Shown: positions 36,650 to 48,559 of the stretch, piece after piece
Position numbering within the stretch: the first letter of the stretch is position 1
Layout: every line of letters starts with the position of its first letter
Source of the DNA: Symsagittifera roscoffensis
Taxonomy: Eukaryota; Xenacoelomorpha; Acoela; Convolutidae
DNA: 64,000 nt
Direction: 5' to 3'
NCBI RefSeq assembly: GCF_963678635.1
Contig: NC_087068.1
Location: forward strand, 35,533,436-35,597,435
Position numbers and translations under genes: made by a program
Notes under the pieces: generated by a model
Database searches by the model: none
Seen by the model: the letters and a program-made list of their open reading frames with translations, nothing else
What the model was told of the DNA's origin: nothing

Positions 36650-38340
36650 CAATAATTTAATATGGTCCTTTTTGGATTGGTTGTAATTTTTGAATATTTC
36701 TTTTAGGTTACAAAATTTGGTATTAAGACATACACTCCGATTTTTAGGTCTGTAGCTGGCGTGAATCGTGAATTAATTTGTGATTGAATATTCTGTCCTT
36801 GTAATAGTTTTTGCTATTTTTTTTGATAAATTTCTTTGTTTTTATCTCTTTGTAGAAGCCATTCAGTATGGGTGCTGAAGGCTAATTTTATGATTTGTGG
36901 GTGATGAAAATGATCTTCATCGTGCGTGTGTAATAGTAAATTATAACAAATTGATTCTTCAGTAGGTTGGCAATAGCCTTTTGTGTTTTTGAAGAATTTT
37001 CTGTGAATCTTATTGGTTTCTGTGGTTTCTGGTTTCTTGGTTGTAGTTTTTAGATATTTCTTTTAGGTTAAAAAATTTGGTACTAAGACATGCGTTCCGA
37101 TTTTTAGGTTTCTAGCTGGTGTGAATTGTGAATTAAATTGTGATTGAACATTCTGTCTTTGTAATAGTTTTTTGCTATTTTTTTTTTGACAAGTTTCAAT
37201 GTTTTTTATTTCTTTTTAGAAGCCATTCAGTATGGGTGCCGGAAGCTATTTTCAAGATTTGTGGGTGATGAAAATGATCTTCATCCTGCGTGTGTAATGG
37301 TAAATTATAACAAATTGATTCTTTAGTAGGCTGGCAAAAGCCTTTTGTGTTTTTGAGGAATTTGCTGTGAATCTTATTGGTTTCCGTGGTTTCTGATAGA
37401 AAACCATTTCATAAGGATATGTTTTTAGAGTTACTGTTATCTGTGAATTATAGGCTAAGGGGAATAATTTTAAATCTGTCGACCATTCAGTGTATTTCGT
37501 ATCATTTCCATTTATGATCTATCTGAGGTACTCCTGTAGTGAACGGTTCCTTCCATCAAGTAAACCATTAGTCCATGGGGCATTAGACGTTCGTGGTTTT
37601 TGTTTAATGTTGTATAGATGGCGTAATGTGATGATTTGATTATTTTTGAAAATAGTGCCATTATCGGTGACAATGATTTCTGGTAATCCAAATTTTGCTT
37701 TTCAGTGTTCGTAAAGTTTTGTATATGCAGAATAGGCATTCCAATGAGGTACTGAGTTGAGCGCTACATAGTATGTAAATGCATCAACTATAACCATTTT
37801 ATATGAGTTTCCTTCTGAAGAGGGTGATATCGGTCCTTTTGTATCAAATGAGATTCTGTGGTTAAAATACATACTTTGTCATTTAAAACTTTGTTTTTCT
37901 GCTATCTGTTTCTGATGTGGGTATGGTTTTTTAACTGGCATGTTATGCAGTCGTTACATAATTGTTGGATAAAATTTGAGCATGTATTTTCTGATCCTGC
38001 ATGTCTTTTTGTTTTGTTTTTAAGGAATGTGAAATGTGAAATGCTAGGAGTAGCATACTTAGTGGTAAACAGGGTACTTTTAATTCAGATGTTTGCTATT
38101 CTAAAATTTTGATATTCTCGTTTATAGATGTTTTATTAAATTTTCTGAAGTATCTAAGAAGTGTTTTGTTTCGTAAGAAGTTTTGGTATACCGTCTGCTC
38201 GTCACGCTATCTTATTTTCGGCCGGATAGATTCGTTCATTTTCTTATTCTAATACCACTCTTAATCTTACTCTTATATCTCCTAGTCTCAATAGATCTAG
38301 CGTATTCTGGTTTAAGCGTGTTAGTTCTTTACGCGAGTTT
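36650..38340 (-). pseudogene. Retrovirus-like integrase region, copy B
   Basis: Duplicate of copy A with additional stops. The frame 37739-37512 covers the middle of the catalytic core, with the second Asp in LSPIMALFSKI read in a shifted frame relative to copy A. The zinc-binding part lies near 38205-37940. The 360-bp C-terminal tandem repeat (about 36717 and 37077) is present here too, so that smaller duplication preceded the 2516-bp one. Confidence 0.75.
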
Positions 38341-40285
38341 ATCAAGAACAACTGTATTCAAAGTTTTATATAAATTGTTCTGGTGCTGAAACGACAAGTA
38401 GTTTCAGCACTTACAAATAAGTGTTAATGTTAGAGATGGAATATGATTGGTTAGTTAGTAATGTTTTATAGTGATAATTTATCAATAATATAATTGGTAA
38501 CTAAATACTAGTCTAGAACTGATTCCAAAACTTTTGAAAAAAAAAATGCAAGAATTGACCTTTTTAATTTAGTTATATTGGCGCCAAAGGCACCCTTGAA
38601 ACAGTTTTGAGATGGGCCAGCTAAAAATGGATCTCGTAAAACTATGCCAAAGGGGAATCCTTTGGAAAATTTTGGTATTAAGACATATGTTCCAATTTTT
38701 AGGTTTCTAGCTGGTGTGAATCGTGAATTAATTTGTGATTGAATATTCTGTCTTTGTAATAGTTTTTTGCTATTTTTTTCGACAAATTTCAATGTTTTTT
38801 ATCTCTTTTTAGAAGCCATTCAGTATGGGTGCCGGAAGCTAATTTCAAGATTTGTGGGTGATGAAAATGATCTTCATCCTGCGTGTGTAATGGTAAATTA
38901 TAACAAATTGATTCTTTAGTAGGCTGGCAAAAGTCTTTTGTGTTTTTGAGGAATTTGCTGTGAATCTTATTGGTTTCCGTGGTTTCTGATAGAAAACCAT
39001 TTCATAATGATATATTTTTAGAGTTACTGTTATCTGTGAACTATAAGTTAAGGGGAATAATTTCAAATCTGTTGACCATTCAGTGTATTTCGTATCATTT
39101 CCATTTATGACACATCTGAGGTACTCTTGTAGTGAACGGTTCATTCTTTCAAAAAAACCATTAGTCCATGGGGCATTAGACGTTTGTGGTTTTTGTTTAA
39201 TGTTGTATAGATGGCATAATATGATGATTTCATTATTTTTGAATATAGTGCCATTATCGGTGACAACGATTTCTGGTAATCCAAATTTTGCTTTCCAGTG
39301 TTCGTAAAGTTTTGTATATGCAGAATAGGGATTCCAATGAGGTACTGGGTTGAGTGCTACATAGTATGTAAATGCATCAACTATAACCGTTTTATATGAG
39401 TTTCCTTCTGAAGAGGGTGATATCGGTCCTTTTGTATCAAATGAGATTCTGTGGTTAAAATACATACTTTGTCATTTAAAATTTTGTTTTTCTGCTATCT
39501 GTTTCTGATGTGGGTATGGTTTTTTAACTGGCATGTTATGCAGTCGTTACATAATTGTTGGATAAAATTTGAGCATGTATTTTCTGATCCTGCATGTCTT
39601 TTTGTTTTGTTTTTAAGGAATGTGAAATGTGAAATGCTAGGAGTATCATACTTAGTGGTAAGCAGGGTACTTTTAATTCAGATGTTTGGTATTCTAAAAA
39701 TTTGATATTCTTGTTTATAGATGTTTTATTAAACTTTCTGAAGTATCTAAGAAGTGTTTTGTTTCGTAAGAAGTGTTTTGTAAGAAGTGTTTTGGTATAC
39801 CGTCTGCTCGTCACGCTATCTTATTTTCGGCCGGATAGATTCGTTCAACTTCTTATTCTAATACCCCTCTTAATTTTACTCTTAAATCTCCTAGTCTCAA
39901 TAGATCTAGTGTATGCTGGTTTATGCGTGTTAGTTCTTTTCGCGAGTTTATCAAGAACAACTGTATTCAAAGTTTTATTTAAATTGTTCTGGTGCTGAAA
40001 CGACAAGTAGTTTCAGCACTTACAAATAAGCGTTAATGTTAGAGATGGAATATGATTGGTTAGTTAGTAATGTTTTATAGTTATAATTTATCAATAATAT
40101 AATTGGTAACTAAATACTAGTTTAGAACTGATTCCAAAACTTTTGAAAAAAAATGCAAAAAATGACCTTTTGAGCCATTTTCAAATTTAATTTAGTTATA
40201 TTGGCGCCAAAGGCACCCTTGAAACAGTTTTGAGATGGGCCAGCTAAAAATGGATCTCGTAAAACTATGCCAAAGGGGAATCCTT
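37077..40285 (-). repeat. Second tandem duplication of the integrase region, period about 1.6 kb
   Basis: The stretch from about 37077 to 38670 recurs from about 38672 to 40285. For example, atcaagaacaactgtattca is at 38341 and 39950, 1609 bp apart. The following aacgacaagtagtttcagca and ttggcgccaaaggcaccctt stretches are also in both. The junction joins the end segment (ggaatcctttggaaa) to the C-terminal integrase sequence (ttttggtattaagac) near 38668. Confidence 0.85.
38673..39998 (-). pseudogene. Retrovirus-like integrase region, copy C
   Basis: The best preserved core of the three: a 206-codon frame (39465-38845) with FDTKGPIS, VIVDAFTYYVAL, VVTDNGTIF and FFERMNRSLQEY, so the D-D-35-E residues are all present. 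The zinc-binding part is in the frame 39814-39536. The pol linker upstream ends near 39950 against sequence that is not pol, so the gene is truncated at its 5' side. Lacks an intact reading frame through all domains. Confidence 0.8.
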
Positions 40286-40345
40286 TGGAAATTTTTGGCA
40301 ACCAGAATTGAGCGGCGGCCGGCTGCCCCCGCCATCCTGCCCGGT
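40190..40345. repeat. Relative of the hAT-type MITE plus GC-rich tail
   Basis: The stretch ttggcgccaaaggcaccctt, gttttgagatgggcc, aaaactatgccaaaggggaa resembles, in a diverged form, the inner part of the hAT-type MITEs (ttggcgcc, tttgagatatcc, tttgtact). It is duplicated at 38575-38665. A short GC-rich end (gcggcggccggctgcccccg near 40310) follows only here. Confidence 0.4.
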
Positions 40346-40507
40346 ATTGCAATCACCGAAAGCTTGTTCACCACTAATTACACCAATCTTTTCATAAGCC
40401 ACGAAGCAAAAAATAATGTTAACTCAATAAGGTTACAAAACCACATTATGTTAACACAATTGACTCGCTTAAAGTTCTCGACTTTTTGCGTTCCCCCATT
40501 TTTCAAT

Positions 40508-41010
40508 TTTTGTTCCGACTTTCGATACGAAAGTAATGAAATATTTGTTCTCGGAGTGGGTTTTGTTTTTCCTTTCAGACAAATTTCGACTTTTTAACTA
40601 GCCATTTTTGACGGATTTTTTTTTTCATTTGAAAGCTAATGTTGTCTTGAGCTTAAATTGGAAAAAATATTTCACCTGTGACCATTTTCCGTAAATTTGT
40701 GGGGGTTTAAAGATTGCCATTTCATAAGATATATTTCGCGCTATTAACGCGTAAGCGGAGATTTAATTCGTCTTGGAAATCGTTCAAAGTTGGTGGTTGA
40801 AAGAAGCTTACTTGCCATAACTGATTTGTTATAATGAGCAAAGTCTACCCTTTTGTACTTTATATGGCGTGTAATTTCAAATTTTAGAAAAAATATTTTC
40901 ATTTTGTTTTTTTTACATTTAATTTTTTTTGTTATTACTAGCAGTACTATCAAAAGGCAGTCGGAACATTCAGGGCATCGCCCTGATACGAGCAGTCTTG
41001 TTCTTTTCTA
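40508..41010. mobile_element. MITE related to the element at 60905-61269
   Basis: Shares the terminal ttgttccgactttcgatacg near 40508, inner cgcgtaagcggagatttaat near 40750, ttgccataactgatttgtta near 40813, cttttgtactttatatgg near 40850 and ggcagtcggaacattcaggg near 40956. About 170 bp extra sits between the terminus and the inner part. The right terminus is degraded. Confidence 0.65.
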
Positions 41011-41464
41011 AAAAAATTTTTATGTGCATTGATCAGCTAAACGCGCAATGTTAATATGTAAGGTATTAAGAAAAAATCTGCTCACATTTTTTTCTTGCTC
41101 ACCATGCCAAGTTTTATTGCATTAGCATAATGCTTAAGTAGTTTTAACTTGAAATGAGAGGTAGGGGGAATCTGGAATAGAGCCAAGTTTTAACTCAGGT
41201 AGTCTTTTTTATAACAATCGGACAATATGAACAAATTTTTTTCAGTAAAAAATTGCATGTGTGGGAAAAAGACCTATAGCCAAACTCTCGGCTTTTTATG
41301 AAATCCTCCCTTCTTTTAACGTCAGAAATGTTTTGAAATGTTTTCAGAAAAAGGGTTTTGTTCCATTACAGTACCCAGGAAATTGTATTGCCGAAAATAC
41401 TGCTAGAGTATGATTATATTTTTTGCACTGGAAAATTTTCTGGACTAAGCATGTGTTTTTTTGC
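41011..41464. other. No gene seen
   Basis: AT-rich intergenic sequence without recognised repeats or frames. Confidence 0.4.
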
Positions 41465-41472
41465 ACTAGCTA

Positions 41473-41880
41473 CAGGGGCGGATTTAGGGGGGGGGGGGGG
41501 GGGGGGGCGAGGGGGCTGACGCCTCCTTCAGGGATTCGACTTTGTACTACTTTGAGATATCCATTTTTGATGATGGACCCCAAAAATTTTATAAAGGAGC
41601 CTTCGGCGCCAATATATACTAGTTTTGAGGGGGGAGCGCGCGCCGAAAAAACGCGATTTTTTGGTCAAATTTTTCCAAAAAAGGCCTAAAAACGCCGTTT
41701 TTTTTTGGCCTGTTTTCTCAAAATTTCACCTGCGGCGCAGAAAATTTGGCCAAAATTGGAATAAAACAGTGCTTTGGGAGAGCTCGAAAAATCAATTTGG
41801 TCGACCTAAAAGGTCGACAAAATTTTCAAATTTTTTTTTGAAAATCCGCCCCCCTCGAGAAAATCCTAGATCCGCCCTTG
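41473..41880 (+). mobile_element. hAT-type MITE, intact copy with 8-bp target duplication
   Basis: Terminal inverted repeats caggggcggatttagg (41473) and cctagatccgcccttg (ending 41880). It is flanked by a perfect 8-bp direct repeat actagcta at 41465-41472 and 41881-41888. Inverted termini starting CAGGGGCGG with 8-bp duplications are characteristic of hAT transposons. At 408 bp there is no room for a transposase, so it is non-autonomous. It contains a run of 21 G (41487-41507). Open frames across it are chance. Confidence 0.93.
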
Positions 41881-41888
41881 ACTAGCTA

Positions 41889-42517
41889 TAATGGGAAAAG
41901 AATTATTATGTTTCCTCCTCCTCCCACCTCACATGAGCATCAATTTTTTTGTGTAACGAGTGGTTTTATAAGGTCAAATATGAAGAACAAATGAAGAACT
42001 TACTAATCGGCATGCCACTTTTTGTAACAATCGGACAATGCAAACCCAAAAATTATTTAGCTCTTTTTCCTTCCCTTAGTTGCTTTGCTCATTATGCAAA
42101 AATTCTATATCTGTTTCTATAAAAATATTTGTTTTCAAACTTTAACTATGGACAAGGCTATGGAAAAGAGCTAAGTTTGCATGTGAGTTTGTACAAAGAA
42201 AAAGGGCTCTAAAGTAATACAACCGAGATGTTTTTCCCCACATGTTAGGTTTTAGTGGTTGCTTTAACAGACTTGAAAATGCGGAAACAATTAAATTTAA
42301 GTCAAATTTTTTATCATCCTACGATATGTGACTTTTTTTCTTATTTTAAAAGGTCCTTAATTTGCGAAACTCGCGTGAAAACATTTTAACTTCCCTCTTG
42401 CAGAAGTCAACAAATTACCGCGATTTTGTCACTTTGCCCAGATAAATCATTCTGAACTCATTTTCGCTCAAACAATAGTTGAAAAGTATCTCAAATTCAC
42501 TGTTTTAGAAATACAAA
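41889..42517. other. Upstream region of alpha-tubulin
   Basis: No gene. It should contain the promoter and 5' untranslated sequence. A pyrimidine-rich ttccctcttgcag ends near 42404 and could be a splice acceptor of a 5'-untranslated intron, but nothing confirms it. Confidence 0.35.
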
Positions 42518-44300
<1,783 letters not shown>

Positions 44301-44333
44301 CCAGCAGTCGAAATTCGACACATGAAAATGTGA

Positions 44334-44366
44334 AATAAAATAAACTCAAATAGAGCAACTAATAAA
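44334..44366 (+). terminator. Polyadenylation signals of alpha-tubulin
   Basis: AATAAA at 44334-44339 and again at 44361-44366, within 70 bp of the stop codon. Confidence 0.7.
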
Positions 44367-44369
44367 AAC

Positions 44370-44785
44370 TGACTCACATTAGAGAAAAAAATATTTAACT
44401 GAATTGATATTTGAAGAGTGTTGTGAGTTTATAATATGGAACCAAACTCATTTGCACGCCCATTTGGATTGAGTTAAATTATGTTGCGCAATGTAAGGAA
44501 ACCAATGAGTTCTGATTTGTATGTTTTGATACAAAAATGTCCAATAAAAATTGTTAAAAAAACTCTTGGAGCTATGTTAGCAAGGCTTGTCCTTGCAAGA
44601 AAGTTGAAATCAACGCGTAAGCGGCTAACGCAAATATCGAAAATAAAAATGTGAGTAGGTCAGATTTTATATTAATAATTTTATCTTAAAAGTGTCATGT
44701 AAAAAACTCCGAACATCTTACAATTTTCAGCACAATAATGAACTCAGTTCAAACATTTTTTGGCGAAACATTGACGTTCTCCATT
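44370..44785. other. Intergenic, no gene seen
   Basis: AT-rich. A short stretch caacgcgtaagcgg near 44612 matches the inner part of the MITEs at 40.75 and 60.97 kb (aacgcgtaagcgg), perhaps a small relic of the same family. Confidence 0.35.
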
Positions 44786-45152
44786 CAGGTTCCGTAGGAT
44801 TTTCTCGATGTGGGTCGGATTTTCAAAAAATTTTGTCGTCCTTTTTTTGAGTCGACCAAACTGAATTTCCGAGTTCTCTCTCAAAAAGCACTAAAAATAC
44901 CCTGTTTTGGCCAATTTTTCTGCACCGCAGGCAAAATTTTCAAAAAAAAGTCCGAAAAAATTGCGCTCCTCTCTCAAGTTAGTATAAATTGGCTAAATTG
45001 GCGCAGACGGCGCTTTTAGAAAATTTTTAGGTTCAGTCACCAAAATGGATATCTCAAAATAGTACAAAGGGGGATTTTTTGGGTCAAAAATGGTCGAATC
45101 CCTGAGAAAAGGGGGCGTCCATATCCTCTGCCCCCACCTAAATCCGCCCCTG
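44786..45152 (-). mobile_element. hAT-type MITE, reverse orientation
   Basis: Same family as 41473-41880 on the other strand. The right end cctaaatccgcccctg (ending 45152) is the reverse complement of the family's left terminus. Inner ttggcgcagacggcgctttt, tttggccaatttttctgc and gtcgacc are shared. The other terminus near 44790 (gtaggattttctcga) is degraded. No clear target duplication. Confidence 0.8.
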
Positions 45153-46731
45153 CCTCAGTTTGTGATTTCGAGAGTTTTATTGCTTTCTACAAGTCTTTTG
45201 ATAGTAATGATATAATGAACTTTTTTGTACTTGAACGAAAAAGGGAATTAAAATTTTTTCTGAAACGCAAGTGTATGCGTAGCGCAGGTCTTCCCCGAGA
45301 GATCAATAGACTAAAAAAAGAAATGTTTTTCCCCAGTGCTCTAAAATAGTATCTGCAAACAAGCTTGTACCCTAATAGGCGCCACAAAATTTAAGCAATC
45401 ATCATGACTAAGCCTTAGCTTTGTAATGTTCTTGATTCCTAAACGAGTTTATCTATATTCTAAAGTTTGAGATACTGTTTCATTTCAAAAAGTTGTTGTT
45501 TTCATCTCTCATAGTCTTAGATTTTTTCTGAATCCCTGATTTATCAGGAAATTGCTTGTTTTGCGAAAAAAAATAGAAAATACAGATCCACATTTTGGTC
45601 CAATTTTCATATAAAAACTAAAGAATGAAAAACAAAAAAATTGAGGCTCGACAAATTTTCTCTTAACGTTATCATTATGAACAATTGAATAATTAAGAAT
45701 CATAAAATAACCATAGCTCATAGAGAAAACTGAAAATTATTTTTTAATCTTAAAATCTAACATAAATTTTTTTAAAAATACATTAGGAGACCAAACTGTG
45801 CACTGGATACTTTGGTGTTTGTAGGTCTGAGGAATCCAGAGACAAGTCTATAAACATGTCCAAATTTCTTGGAAACGATCAAAGAGAACGAAAGAACAAA
45901 AGAAGAACAAAAAGGGCGTCCTTGTTGCGGTAGGTATTTTAAATTCACAAAATACACCGTTTGGCCTCATTGGGCCTCAGGGCAATAACTAAGCATCAAG
46001 TTTACAAAAAAAGCGTTCTATCCAACGCCACCGAAATTTGTTCTAATAATTTTTCTAGCATTTTGGTAAAAATTTGAATAATCGTAAATTTTTTTCCTTA
46101 TTTTTAACAGCTTTTTTTTAGATGTGCATCTGACAGGCTAGGCTAGAGTCGTCAAGAATTCCTTGAATAATACCTAAGCCCCATCTGACCAATAGAAAAT
46201 GCTAATGCTGGTGAAAAGTTATGCTTTTTTGAAAAAAGACATTAAAAAAAGCATTTTGCAAAAAAAAACGGATTTCCGGAACAGTCAAGTTGAACCCCTC
46301 CACGTGAAGCTCGCCAAAGAACACGACATAAGAGAATATTCTAGTGGCGCAACTGGAGAGAGGTTTCTTTTGGCGGCGAGAAGTTTTTTTCGAGCCGAAT
46401 ATTTAGTCGTTGGAAAAGTGACCAAGCCCAGTGTGTATGTCGTCAGCAATCGTTGGCAGACCTAACTGCGTCTTATGTTCCATTGAAAGAAACAAAATAT
46501 GGAAAAATCTTCCCGGATAAATTTAAAAACTTTCATAAAAAAAACGAGCTCAGTAGAGCTTGTTTTTATTGTAGTAATGATAATTGGAGCAGCTAGCTTG
46601 CAATTGGATAATTTCAAATCGAACTCAATTTTTCCTAACGAGACTGTTAAAAGAGCTAAAAAGCAGTCGGCTTAAAAAAATAATCTAAGGTTTGAACAAA
46701 CTCGTGAACAAAAGCGAGTCTGAAGCTGGCT
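45153..46731. other. Intergenic, no convincing gene
   Basis: AT-rich. An 88-codon frame at 46199-46465 (+) includes LHVKLAKEHDIREYSSGATG and has moderately protein-like composition, but I recognise no family. Minus-strand frames at 45187-45957 are unremarkable. Confidence 0.35.
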
Positions 46732-46798
46732 ATGCGAGTCACCAAGTTGGTGGGGACCAACTTGGTGGCGAGAACAAAAAGGTTTGTTGTTCTCGCAT
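46732..46798. repeat. Double perfect hairpin
   Basis: caccaagttggt (46740-46751) is followed by gggg and its exact reverse complement accaacttggtg (46756-46767). Immediately next, gcgagaacaa (46768-46777) pairs with ttgttctcgc (46787-46796) across a 9-base loop. The flanks atgcgag (46732) and ctcgcat (46792) can also pair, competing with the second stem. No mobile-element boundary or gene is apparent around it. Confidence 0.85.
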
Positions 46799-47872
46799 GG
46801 TTACGTAACGATCCAAGTGTAACTATCGGAATCCTAAGTAAGGACTATAGTGGCGCTACTTTGAATAATGACTTTAGCGATGTCACTTAGGAAAAGACGT
46901 TGGCGGCGCGACTCAAAATAAAAAAAAACTATCTCAGCCGCCGCGCGGCAACACGTTTTTTGAGGTGTAGCGCGAAAAAAGAACAAACTAAAAGCGCAAT
47001 TTAATACCTTGAGTTTCAGTGTAGCTTAAAAAATGACCTAACGGAGTGCAAATAAGAAAAGGCTTTGAGGCGCGTTGCAACTTTGAGGCTTTGGGGCGCG
47101 TTGAAAACACTTTGGCGAAACGGTTTACAAAAGGACTTCTAGTAGCCGCTAATTTGGTCTAAGAATGTTGTTCAGCTTGCTTCTAAATATAATTTTAGGC
47201 GTAAGCAAGTCATGCATACTACATTCGACATTTTATTTCAACCAACTAGAGACTCTGTTAGGAACAAAATAGATGAGCTACCTATACTTTTGCCCGCTAG
47301 GGGGTTGGTTCAATGGAAGATAATCAATTAAAATTAATTGTTGTGTTATTTTTCCCTAAAATCTGTTATAAGAATTCAGGTATAAATCAAAGAAAATAGA
47401 ACTCATTCTAATCCATTTTAACCAAATATAATGAATTAAACTAGGTTGTAACATTTTTTAACCATGGACCTGGATTTTCCCAAATTTCGCCCCTGTATAT
47501 TTAAAAATTGAATATTGCAACTGTTTAACTGATATTAAGAAATAGCGTGTAAAAAGTTGTAAGAAGTTGTTGGGGATGTGGTTAAGTATGGGTGTTTTCA
47601 ATTGGGTTTTAAAAATAAGAAGAGCGTTACAAATGTGAGTGACATCGTTTTGAAAAAGTTAAGTAAACGTGAGTAGGTTTAGTGATTAGGATTAGACTCT
47701 GAGTACTGCGAAAAGCTTCCAAGTTTACTGAGAATTTGGAAAAACTTTATACAGATCGTGTTGCATTATAATCTTTTGTAATGGATTTTAAACGAACTCT
47801 AACAAATTTGAAGTTTTAGGAAATTATTGGATCAGAATGGTTTGTTCTTAAACTTATTAAACAGTTTCATAT
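46799..47872. other. Intergenic, no gene seen
   Basis: Moderately higher GC near 46.85-47.1 kb, where aactttgaggctttggggcg-like wording recurs (ctttgaggcgcgttg, ctttggggcgcgttg near 47060-47102). No gene recognised. Confidence 0.35.
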
Positions 47873-48521
47873 ATGACAATGAGCGAGGATACCAACACTG
47901 GCTCCACACCTGTCCACCAACCTCGCAACTGTTCCACGTGCAAGACCGGGATCGAAATGGCAGACGATGTATTTTTATGTGTCTGTTGCGGAAAGGTAAT
48001 GCACCTGTCGGTTCAGTGTACTGGTCTACCCCCCTCTATCTACTTCTGCTGTCACCACTGTAGCGCCTCCTCACGCTACATCTCCTTTAATGTCAACCGA
48101 CACTGGTATACGTGTTCGAGGCATTCCGGAGGTAGATAAACCAAATCATCATGAACGCTATAAAAGTGATATGGAGGAAGCTCGAAAGCTTTTGCAATTT
48201 TTGCTAGGGTCCAATGCTGACATCGCAGATATACGGCGCCTTGGGAAATTCGAGAAGAATAGATGTCGTCCACTACTGGTCAAATTTTCGAACGCATGGC
48301 AGCCTCGTCTGGCCCTACTCTCCAGATCCAAACTGAAAGACTATGAAAACCAAATATTTATTGACAAGGAATTATCTCCTGCTGAAATTCAACGTGAAAA
48401 TGCTCTACTGCTAAAGAGACGTGAACTGATCGGACAAGGTACTGAACGCAAGAGCTTGCGTATCCGAGATCTTTCGTTGGAACAGAAAATTGATAACAGG
48501 TGGAGTGTAGTGGAATGTTGA
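47873..48521 (+). pseudogene. LINE ORF1 remnant
   Basis: The first frame (47873-48139) has a C4HC3-type pattern: CSTCK, CVCCGKVMHLSVQC and CCHHC, resembling the PHD finger at the start of CR1/L2-type ORF1 proteins. After a frameshift near 48100 the second frame (48090-48521) continues with RRLGKFEKNRCRPLLVKF and IFIDKELSPAEIQRENALLL, a helical, basic, nucleic-acid-binding-type segment commonly found in these ORF1 proteins. ORF1p binds the element's RNA in the retrotransposition complex. Confidence 0.7.
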
Positions 48522-48559
48522 CTCCCGTCACCGCCAACCCAAGTAGTCAAATCAACTAT

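Larger units (their letters stand above)
33363..38340 (-). repeat. Tandem duplication of the integrase region, period 2516 bp
   Basis: 33363-35878 recurs from 35879. Landmarks ggggccaattttgagtaagt, tgtcaattgggtt, cttgaggggagttt, gacctggaggtcttcaagtc and the integrase itself appear in the same order in both. Junction sequence aaaatcttcaaagaaaatga near 35850 also occurs near 32930, so the duplication brought these together. Confidence 0.9.

Noticed and set aside
34970-39998. Plus-strand frames of 74-103 codons opposite the integrase copies
   Set aside because: They are antisense shadows of the integrase coding region, and they recur because that region is duplicated.
28081-40345. Long terminal repeats for the retrovirus-like element
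   Set aside because: Repeats shared by 38341-38670 and 39950-40285 belong to a tandem duplication of the integrase region, not to element termini. No matching pair was found at the outer ends.
41423-41885. Frames of 86-88 codons in the hAT-type MITE
   Set aside because: They are read through a defined non-autonomous element including a poly-G tract and are not shared by other copies.
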